Origin: Zygnema cylindricum
Taxonomy: Eukaryota; Streptophyta; Zygnematophyceae; Zygnematales; Zygnemataceae
Reading direction: 5' to 3'
Assembly: GCA_037447655.1 (NCBI GenBank)
Contig: JBBHKE010001100.1
Coordinates: 250,001 to 274,634, forward strand
Length of the DNA stretch: 24,634 bases
The position numbers were made by a program, and so were the translations under genes. The notes under the pieces are model-generated. The model had not been told where the DNA came from. It ran no database searches and saw only the letters and a program-made list of their open reading frames with translations. Shown here in pieces: positions 19,120-24,634 of the stretch; position 1 is the first letter of the stretch, and the number at the start of each line of letters is the position of its first letter.

Positions 19120-19443
19120 AGGAAAGAGCGTGATTATGCCCATTGCGACGCTATGGATGGTTTCATTCCGATGGCGGTCGAGATATTTGGTTGTTTGGGT
19201 GTGGCTTTGGACGAGTTTTTCCGTACTTGTGGTCGGCGCTCGTTCAAGAGGCGAGGACCTAGGAGCCCTCCAGTTTTAGTCCTTACTTCTTTTTATCGTC
19301 AACGTTTTTCGATGGCCCTACAACGAGTGTTGGCTTCTATATTACTTCGATCGTCTATTGTCGTTATGGATCGACGGCGTGTTCCGGAACTTCCTCCTTG
19401 TGCTCCCCCAGGATTCGGGGACTTACGTGGTTGCTTTCCATAA
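19120..19443 (+). pseudogene. C-terminal tail of the restriction-like endonuclease protein
   Basis: It continues in phase after the premature TAA: RKERDYAHCDAMDGFIPMAV and EIFGCLGVALDEFF match the conserved RK..KY...F.P.AvE..G block at the end of such proteins. An Arg-rich FKRRGPRSP stretch and a helix follow. It ends at TAA 19441-19443, probably the natural stop. The RKERDYAH...IFGCLGV block is repeated in the inverted fragment at 20860-21000. Confidence 0.75.
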
Positions 19444-19796
19444 ATTCTTAGTTCTGTTGGGTATTTTTTGCTACGTGTTAGTTTTTTCCTTTGATGGTTT
19501 GTTTGTTAGATTTTGCTTTCTTGGGTGTTTTCGACTTCCCTGCCAACCTTTCAAATTTTTGTAGTTTTTGCCTTGATTTTCCCTTTTGTTTATTCCCTTG
19601 CTATGTGCTTTTTCAGTTTTAGCAATGCTACTTCTTTTTGTTCCTATGGACTCAGATCGTTTACCATCGCGCTTTTTAATAAAGTCGGCCACTTTTTTTT
19701 TATCCATTTCCAGCAACTAGTATTATTTTTATTTTTAGGGCTTATTTTTTGAAGTGTACCAAATGTGAATTTTTATTATTATTTTTATTAATTTGG
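19444..19796 (+). other. T-rich 3' untranslated region of the non-LTR element
   Basis: T-rich sequence without recognised gene between the endonuclease stop and the GCAGTA microsatellite. Open frames in it are compositional. Confidence 0.5.
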
Positions 19797-19910
19797 AGTA
19801 GCAGTAGCGACAACTACCAGCTGCAGTAGCACTAGTACTGGCAGCAGCACTAGTACTGGCAGCAGCAGTAGTACTAGCAGCAGTAGCAAGAATAGTTTTT
19901 TTTTTTTTTT
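19797..19910 (+). repeat. AGC/AGT trinucleotide-rich repeat plus T-run at the element's 3' end
   Basis: GTAGCAGTAGC-type triplets include two exact copies of AGCACTAGTACTGGCAGC (start about 19827 and 19845). A run of about 14 T at 19897-19910 follows. It could be the 3' tail of the non-LTR element, since R2-like elements may end in short repeats rather than poly(A), or an unrelated microsatellite. Confidence 0.7.
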
Positions 19911-19917
19911 AAAAAGC

Positions 19918-20057
19918 CTCGATAAATCGACGACACAATATATTGGCGATATATCGCAATATTTAGCTTTTCGATATATCGAAGCTATATATCGATTATC
20001 TGGTACGTGAAATTCGATACATATCGAATATCGGCAAATGGTCCTCGATACCCAACA
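19918..20057. repeat. cluster of CGATATATCG palindromes
   Basis: TATTGGCGATATATCGCAATA and TTCGATATATCGAA are near-perfect palindromes within 50 bases. They are followed by ATATATCGAT, ATTCGATACATATCGAAT and more TCGATA motifs. It is structured, not random AT-rich sequence, and probably belongs to a terminal region of an unidentified mobile element. Confidence 0.75.
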
Positions 20058-20483
20058 CTAATGAAAACATTATTGATGTCTATTAGATTTGAAAAACGTT
20101 TTACCAACAAGGCTATGCATGCATGTAGATTGATGTAGTTTAACAATATACAACAATCAACAACACGACAACACCCCCCTACATCAACTCAAGTGATGTA
20201 AATTGGCGATGTTTCTCGATACTCGAGACCGTGGTATTAATTTTGCAAACGATAAGTGAACTTTACTGGTTTCCGTATTGAACGCTACGCTACATTAGGT
20301 AGACAGCCAGTGCAAAGTTAAAATAAAATGTATGATTCTTCAGTACTCAACTCGATACGCTTTACAACACTACAAAGTACTATACTACTGTAGTATCTTT
20401 GTTGCCGCGTCTCTCTATTTCCTCTTTTTTTTTTGACTTCCCTTCATCACCATCCCCTCGATAGAGATGCTGTCCTATGGCAG
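20058..20483. other. spacer or intron upstream of the acyl carrier protein exon
   Basis: No gene is recognised. It ends with a pyrimidine-rich stretch (20411-20458), suitable as the polypyrimidine tract before the proposed acceptor at 20481-20483. Confidence 0.45.
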
Positions 20484-20666
20484 GTGCGGTTGCTGCCGAC
20501 TTCTATAATTTCTCAATCTCATTCTTTAACCTTTTATTCTGATTGGTCAACCGGCCCCTCTCCTCGCTTCTTAGCCGTAGCCACGTGGACCCATTTGGAC
20601 AAAAATGAAATCGAGGATCGTGTTCTTAATGTCGTGAAGCAGATTTTTAGATTCGAACCTGCAGGG
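20484..20666 (+). CDS. probable internal exon of a mitochondrial acyl carrier protein
   Basis: The exon encodes VRLLPTSIISQSHSLTFYSD, a Ser/Arg-containing stretch like the end of a mitochondrial targeting peptide. THLDKNEIEDRVLNVVKQIF and RFEPAG follow, matching the first helix of mitochondrial ACP (LDKxEVxDRVxxVVKxxxxxDPxK). Mitochondrial ACP carries acyl chains on phosphopantetheine for lipoate synthesis and sits in complex I. The attachment motif (DSL) would be in the next exon, which I did not find by 24634. Boundaries: CAG acceptor at 20481-20483 after a pyrimidine tract, and GGG|GTAAAC donor at 20666/20667. No in-frame ATG exists after the stop at 20391-20393, so an earlier exon must supply the start. 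It could be an isolated gene fragment. The family call rests on a short stretch. Confidence 0.58.
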
Positions 20667-20859
20667 GTAAACCTTTTCTTTCCACTTTTTCTCTTACACT
20701 GTGTTTTACACTTTGTGTCTTACACTTTTGCCGTAAACAACATTTCTTAGGAGTGTTTGAATGTCAAGCTTGCAAGATAAAGCTAGGGTTTTCACTTTTT
20801 CTGTTTTATATAGCACAGGAAATTACACGTGTTTCACAAAATCGTATAGTTTCCTGTGC

Positions 20860-21000
20860 CATTAACTCCCAAACAACCAAATATCTCCACCGCCACCGGT
20901 ATAAAGTCCTCCGTAACATCGCGGTGTGCATAGTCACGCTCCTTAGCAGCGCCACACGCGCCTGCTCCAAGATATTGAGCCATGTGACGATCGACTGAAA
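20860..21000 (-). pseudogene. inverted fragment of the same R2-type element's endonuclease tail
   Basis: On the minus strand DRHMAQYLGAGACGAAKERD and YAHRDVTEDFIPVAVEIFGC followed by LGV match the tail of the plus-strand element (ARHMGVDARDAA, then RKERDYAHCDAMDGFIPMAV). The last 23 bases or so are nearly identical at the DNA level (GAGATATTTGGTTGTTTGGG). Here the AA-KERDY junction has no stop, unlike TAA at 19117. Only about 45 codons survive. A 9-base inverted repeat (CACAGGAAA 20814-20822, TTTCCTGTG 20850-20858) flanks its end. Confidence 0.8.
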
Positions 21001-21053
21001 CCGGGATTGCTATCTGCTCACATGTATCCCCATACACACTTTTGTTTGGAAAG

Positions 21054-21227
21054 CCCCCTCCCTCTCTCCCTCTCTCTCCCTCTCCCTCCCTCCCTCTCTC
21101 TCCCTCTCTCCCTCTCTCCCTCCCTCCCTCTCTCCCTCTCTCCCTCTCTCCCTCTCTCCTCTCTCCCTCTCTCCCTCTCCCCTCTCTCCCTTTCTCTCTC
21201 TCTCCCTCTCTCCCTCTCTCCCTCTCT
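21054..21227 (+). repeat. 174-base pure polypyrimidine tract (CCCTCTCT)n
   Basis: Every base from 21054 to 21227 is C or T, built of CCCTCTCT and CCCT units. Such tracts can form triplex (H-) DNA. The Leu/Pro/Ser-only open frames in it are compositional. Confidence 0.97.
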
Positions 21228-21284
21228 AACTCCAGCTGGTTAAGTAGACATAATCTCTACAAAACCGTGCGCAAGTCCACACGG

Positions 21285-21525
21285 CGACACAGACTCTAAG
21301 CAACCCTAGGCAAGCTTTACGCAACTCACTACAACTCTATGCCAACCCTACACAAACCCTACAAACTCCATGCAACTCCGCAAAACTCCTTGTAAGCATG
21401 CAAATCTGTAGGCAACTCTAACGGCTTGCATGCTTTGAGTTGCAACTACACACAACCCTAAGGGAACCCTGTGCAAACTCTATGCAACTCTAACAACTTT
21501 AGGGTTGGGAGGGAGGGAGGGAGGG
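21285..21525 (+). repeat. degenerate CAACCCTA/CAACTCTA array ending in (GGGA)n
   Basis: Many short units such as CAACCCTA, AAACCCTAC and GCAACTCTA follow each other with 10-15 base spacing. They resemble decayed plant-type telomere repeat (CCCTAAA). The stretch finishes with TTTAGGGTTGGGAGGGAGGG at 21503-21522. Confidence 0.65.
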
Positions 21526-22097
21526 ATTTGCAAAATATATACAACACCACAGAAACCATACTTCACAAACTCTAGTACACTCTACGCAAAAACGAGTAGT
21601 TATGTGAAAGGTAGGTCATTTAATTTACTACAAGTTAATACTTTTTCATTGTTTTTGATGTAGTTTTTATTGTGTATTTAGCTTGACCTGTTGCTTGCAA
21701 TTTGGTTCTTTGTGTGCTTTGTCATTTTCTTTGATTGTTTGATTCACAGTTTCACCTGTGTCTGGCGAATACTACTCGAATGATTTACCGTCACACTCTT
21801 TTGAATAACCGTTTTTATTAAAACATCACTTTCGATTGACAGTTTCCACGGGAGAATTTGTCAGCATTGTGTGAGATTTCCTTATACATTTTTTACTTTA
21901 GTTTCATAACCTTATTTTTTAGTACACATCTTAATTACTGATAAAAACCTAGAAATGGATACGAACACAACGAAGCTGAAATAAAGGACAGAGGAATGGA
22001 AAAAAAAGGGAATGAGAAAACGAGGAATTAGGAGTAAAAAGAAATGGGAATTAAATTGAAAAAAAAAAAAAAGTGACATTTTAAACGAAGATTCGCT
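21526..22097. other. AT-rich spacer
   Basis: No gene is recognised. It includes an A-run at about 22058-22071 and is likely intergenic sequence downstream of the peptidase gene. Confidence 0.5.
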
Positions 22098-22103
22098 TTT
22101 ATT
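22098..22103 (-). terminator. polyadenylation signal AATAAA of the peptidase gene
   Basis: Minus-strand AATAAA lies about 103 bases after the stop codon at 22208-22206, a suitable distance for 3' end formation. It is a motif match only. Confidence 0.5.
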
Positions 22104-22205
22104 GACGCTTTTTCTCATCTCTGGACCAAATTTCCTAATTGACCAAAATTTACGAAAATCTAGCAACCTGGACAATTTTCTTTCCCTTTAGAAACAATTC
22201 CCCTT

Positions 22206-22447
22206 TTACACTCCTACATCCTTTAAAAGTAACCTACTACAGGGATGAATTCCTTCTACGCCATTTTTCCTTACCACTGCCCTGGGAACCACGTCCTCTA
22301 AAATTTTCGTTGGATCGCGAGAACCTCCAAACCGGAAAAGTTTTTGTCGAAGCTCCTCTCCGGCCTCGGGATTCAAAGGATCTTCAGAGAAATATCGATC
22401 CCAAATTTCGGTTGCGAAACATTTCGCATACAGATAACTGTAGTAGC
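22206..22447 (-). CDS. terminal exon of a mitochondrial intermediate peptidase / oligopeptidase (M3 family)
   Basis: On the minus strand the exon encodes GYYSYLYAKCFATEIWDRYF, SEDPLNPEAGEELRQKLFRF and GGSRDPTKILEDVVP, and ends with GVEGIHPCSRLLLKDVGV and TAA (22208-22206). The GYYSYLYAK...DPLN..AG..LR.K....GG..DP pattern is the C-terminus of M3 zinc oligopeptidases. The final EGI-P-LL block resembles plant mitochondrial intermediate peptidase, which trims octapeptides from imported precursors. The zinc motif HEFGH lies in earlier exons, not seen here. The exon begins at 22447 after TGCAG (minus), with the Gly codon split 1/2. A CTAAT branch-site candidate lies at 22497-22493, about 46 bases upstream. 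An in-frame ATG at 22475 lies in the intron reading and is not the start. Thimet-type oligopeptidase is the alternative. Confidence 0.82.
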
Positions 22448-22556
22448 CTGCACATGACATCACGCGAGGTGACAAAGGTATAGCTCACAAAAATTAGAGT
22501 GGATAGGGAATGACAACGAGCATGTGAGAAAAGGAAAGAAAAGGGAGCGATGGAGC
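22448..22556 (-). other. intron 3' end of the peptidase gene with branch-site candidate
   Basis: Minus-strand order: pyrimidine-rich DNA, then CTAATTTTTGTG (branch candidate, A at 22494), then TGCAG acceptor at 22452-22448. This supports real splicing of the exon rather than a processed copy. Confidence 0.6.
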
Positions 22557-22621
22557 GAGGGAGGGAGGGAGGGAGGGAGAAAGGGAGGAAGAGAGGAAGA
22601 GAGGGAGGAAAGGGGAGGGGG
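22557..22621 (+). repeat. 65-base pure purine tract (GGGA/GGAA)n in the peptidase intron
   Basis: All bases are A or G, with purine-rich sequence continuing to the left to about 22526. On the gene's strand it is a polypyrimidine tract about 110 bases upstream of the acceptor. Confidence 0.95.
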
Positions 22622-23204
22622 CAGGACAAGTGAAGATGGAATTCCCAAAATTGTTTGTTGGTCATGCGGTGGAGCACATGGATTCAAAAGACTACACCTT
22701 GTATCGCTATTAGTGTTTATGGGTTTTCCCTCTTCAATAAACTGCTCCCGCTGCACACATCCCGATTTTGACTTGGAGACCACCAATCAAAAGGTGAGAA
22801 TCTCACCTTTCCACAGCAACCGTCGGATTGATTTTCGGACAAATGTGCAGAGAGAAAAGTCGATTTAAGTGGCGGAAAAAACATTGACGCAAATAATGAT
22901 ACACGGGTTCCTTGTTGTCCTATTTAAATATCCATCCAACAATCTTACAATTGTTGTTTTTCGCCGAGATGGCGACACTGGTCCAGTTACTCCAAGCAAC
23001 CTTTCTTCCCCGCAATTTTTTTTGATTATACGGAAAAGAAAGTTTTGAGGCCATATACTTGGAAAATTAGGTCGAGCACCAAACTAACTTAAAAAAAAAT
23101 CATCATTTACTCCAGATTACACTTATTGTCAAGGGCAGAAAACACGGCAATGTGTCTGATATCACTTACATAACCAGCAGGAATCACAATGGAAAAATCT
23201 TAGG
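22622..23204. other. spacer, probably intronic
   Basis: No further peptidase exon or other gene is recognised on either strand. A 10-base inverted repeat GTGAGAATCT-CACCTTTCC context (AAGGTGAGAATCTCACCTTT, 22791-22810) is a perfect palindrome. Confidence 0.45.
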
Positions 23205-23330
23205 ATTTCCCAAGGCTTCTAGCGTTTCTTGGGGTTTGTTAGGGTTTATAAAGTTTTTTAGCGTTTGTTAGAGTTTCTCAGGCATTTTAGGATTTTTTTA
23301 GGGTCTGTTAAGGTTTGCTGAGGCCTCAAC
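23205..23330 (+). repeat. degenerate TTTAGGG-like tract
   Basis: Repeated GTTTCTTGGGGTTTGTTAGG, GGTTTATAAAG, TTTTTAGCGTTTGTTAG and TTTTTAGGGTCTGTTAAGG units look like a decayed array of plant telomere-type sequence or a related T/G-rich repeat. Confidence 0.55.
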
Positions 23331-23640
23331 AATCCCTTCCGCCCGCTTAACCCGACAAGAAATGAAGTGAAATTAAAGTAACCAGAGTAAAAAGTAGTTA
23401 CTATCATGAGTGGCTTATTTCTGAAATTGATAGACGACTCATTCGGTTTCAAACAAAAACATTACATATTAGGGAAAAACGCCCACACGAAAACCGATAA
23501 ATAGTATGTACTGAATCAGATACACTGCGGAAGACGTAATGGAGTACAACGGTTTGTATTCATTCAACCAAAAAATTCCCATAGTGGAGCAAAGCAAAAG
23601 AAAGCTTGCCGACATAATTTTATATATATTTTTTTTACAA
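23331..23640. other. AT-rich spacer
   Basis: No gene, RNA or repeat recognised on either strand. Confidence 0.45.
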
Positions 23641-23925
23641 AATTTTAAGTTTTTGGCTTGATTTATCTATTTTTTTGCATATTTTCATAGCCGTATTATA
23701 TTATGGCCAACGAGGTTAATCCTTGGGGAATTTTCATGGTGGACATTGATATTACGGAAAGCCAAAGTATTTTACTATTTCTAAGCTTTTTTCAAACTAT
23801 TAACAAAGAATTGCAAATTTTCTTGTTTTCAACTTGGTTTGTTATAGCTTTAATGTATTTTGATTAGCTACGGCCTTTGTATATTAGACTTAACGAGCCA
23901 AATCCTCGAGGATTTTCATAGTGAA
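23641..23925 (+). repeat. diverged tandem duplication, period about 180 bases
   Basis: 23641-23744 and 23823-23925 align. Shared landmarks are TTTTTGGCTTG / TTCAACTTGG, the AGC[C/TA]G..TATATTA block, AACGAGG / AACGAGC, ATCCTTGGGGAATTTTCATG / ATCCTCGAGGATTTTCATAG and GTGGA / GTGAA. No coding potential is seen. Confidence 0.7.
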
Positions 23926-23959
23926 TCCTAAAAACCGCTTTTATTGGTAATCCGTATAA

Positions 23960-24060
23960 AAACGATGAAACCCCTCAAACCTCCCCCAATAGTGGACAAA
24001 CCCCCCAAAAACCCGCCCTAAACGATAAGTAAAGAAAAACCTCAAACTCCCCCCCAAGTG
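23960..24060 (+). repeat. imperfect duplication of a C-rich segment
   Basis: ACCCCTCAAACCTCCCCCAA (about 23969) and AACCTCAAACTCCCCCCCAA (about 24039) are imperfect copies about 70 bases apart, with similar AGTGGA/AGTGAT continuation. Confidence 0.6.
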
Positions 24061-24336
24061 ATGAGTTCATTTGCCCCAAAGGAACCGTCTGGCGTTGTGA
24101 CACCTGTCAGTCCGGTTTTGGACCCCAGGGTTCAGGATCTAGGAGGATCCTTTTTTAAAAAGGAAAAGAATTGAAAGATGGAAAAAGATGAAAAAAGTGA
24201 AAAGATGATGGTAAAAGTGAAATGTGAACTTAAAATTTTACAACATTGCCACGAATGCAATGCCATTAGAGGAGGAGAAAAGAGGGAAGGAACTGTGGGC
24301 GACGAGGTGAGCATAGCCCTTGAACCTTAAATAGTG
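24061..24336. other. spacer, purine-rich
   Basis: AAAAGATG/GAAAAAG-rich sequence at 24155-24225. No gene recognised; the minus-strand Phe/Ser-rich frame reflects composition. Confidence 0.45.
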
Positions 24337-24338
24337 TC

Positions 24339-24470
24339 AATAACGCTAATTGTTATTTTTTAACGCTAATTCTTTAAGCGGTTCAGAATCAGCCACGGCA
24401 TTTGGAACCGAATTAGCGTAATAACTATAATATAAACCCCACAGTAATAATGTGTTTACGCTAATAACGA
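24339..24470. repeat. cluster of four TAACGCTAAT-type motifs with inverted arms
   Basis: TAACGCTAATT occurs at 24341 and 24361. It occurs inverted as AATTAGCGTAATAA at 24411-24424, and again as TTACGCTAATAACG at about 24456. The second and third form a hairpin with further pairing of GGTTC (24380-24384) and GAACC (24405-24409). The arrangement resembles terminal inverted repeats of a short MITE. Confidence 0.65.
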
Positions 24471-24634
24471 TTCACGTTGTACCTTACCCACAAATGACTC
24501 AAAGGCCTATTCATCAAAACAGAAGTGTTTAAAAAACTCTTTAACTATACATTTGGCATTCATTCTTTAGTTCTAAGTTTTCTGGACATCCCGTGTCCTA
24601 AGTTGTGACCGACTGACCGACCGAAAATCAAGAG

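Larger units (their letters stand above)
16232..19900 (+). mobile_element. non-LTR retrotransposon with restriction-like endonuclease (R2-type architecture), decayed
   Basis: The domain order is N-terminal CCHC finger (16430-16492), reverse transcriptase (about 17040-18000), then C-terminal Cys/His motif and restriction-like endonuclease (about 18800-19350). This order, with no apurinic endonuclease domain before RT, is the R2/NeSL/CRE-type layout of early-branching LINEs. One polyprotein is now split by two in-frame stops (TGA 16736-16738, TAA 19117-19119) and three frameshifts, two of them in homopolymer runs. The 3' tail passes T-rich sequence and ends in or near a GCAGTA-rich microsatellite (19797-19895). 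Target-site duplication was not found. GC content is higher than in the flanks. Confidence 0.85.

Noticed and set aside
20433-20483. TTG-initiated N-terminus of the acyl carrier protein frame
   Set aside because: TTG is not a credible start here, and the upstream pyrimidine tract with CAG at 20481-20483 fits a splice acceptor better.
21007-21299. Ser/Leu/Pro-only proteins
   Set aside because: Encoded by the pure polypyrimidine tract; compositional artefacts.
22384-22868. Overlapping frames on both strands rich in Gly/Arg/Glu or Pro/Ser/Leu
   Set aside because: They span the purine tract and the intron upstream of the peptidase exon; only the 22447-22206 frame has homology.

Overview
This window is a transposon-dense stretch of a nuclear eukaryotic genome, most likely from the green plant lineage. 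Three observations point that way. There are spliceosomal-looking exons of two mitochondrial genes, one of which has a plant-like C-terminus. There are several Ty1/copia families. There are degenerate TTTAGGG/CCCTAAA-like tracts. The species cannot be named from the sequence alone. No prokaryotic operon, rRNA, tRNA or CRISPR array was seen.

Layout: (1) 1-3602, minus strand: a Ty1/copia element (here A2) with an LTR at about 3151-3602 and a gag-pol frame uninterrupted from the ATG at 3058 to the window edge. All integrase catalytic residues are present and the protease motif is intact, so it may be young. (2) 3884-9153, plus strand: a related but decayed copia element (A1). Its gag-protease-integrase frame is long, but the protease motif is mutated (DTR for DTG), there are two in-frame stops, and there are two frameshifts. 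Its downstream LTR is followed by a second copy of the leader and first 20 gag codons, so it is an LTR-internal-LTR-internal compound element. (3) 9156-13831, minus strand: two tandem broken copies of a second copia family (B1 and B2), separated by a 10-N assembly gap. B1 abuts the truncated A1 gag in inverted orientation. (4) 13832-16230: T-rich and low-complexity DNA, an old copia integrase scrap at about 14535-14745, hairpins and an LTR- or promoter-like segment.

(5) About 16232-19443, plus strand: a decayed non-LTR retrotransposon with an N-terminal CCHC finger, a reverse transcriptase, and a C-terminal CCHC plus restriction-like endonuclease (R2-type architecture). A fragment of the same family lies inverted at about 20860-21000. 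(6) 20484-20666, plus strand: a probable internal exon of a mitochondrial acyl carrier protein gene. (7) 22206-22447, minus strand: the terminal exon of a mitochondrial intermediate/oligopeptidase-type M3 peptidase, with splice acceptor, branch-site candidate and AATAAA signal. (8) The rest is simple repeat, telomere-like degenerate repeat, a diverged ~180-bp tandem duplication and a TAACGCTAAT inverted-repeat cluster.

The coding content is therefore nested mobile DNA plus pieces of two host genes that both act in mitochondria. I found no convincing new defence or biosynthetic system. The most unusual items are the compound/inverted copia architecture, the possibly intact A2 element and the R2-like element with its inverted sibling fragment.
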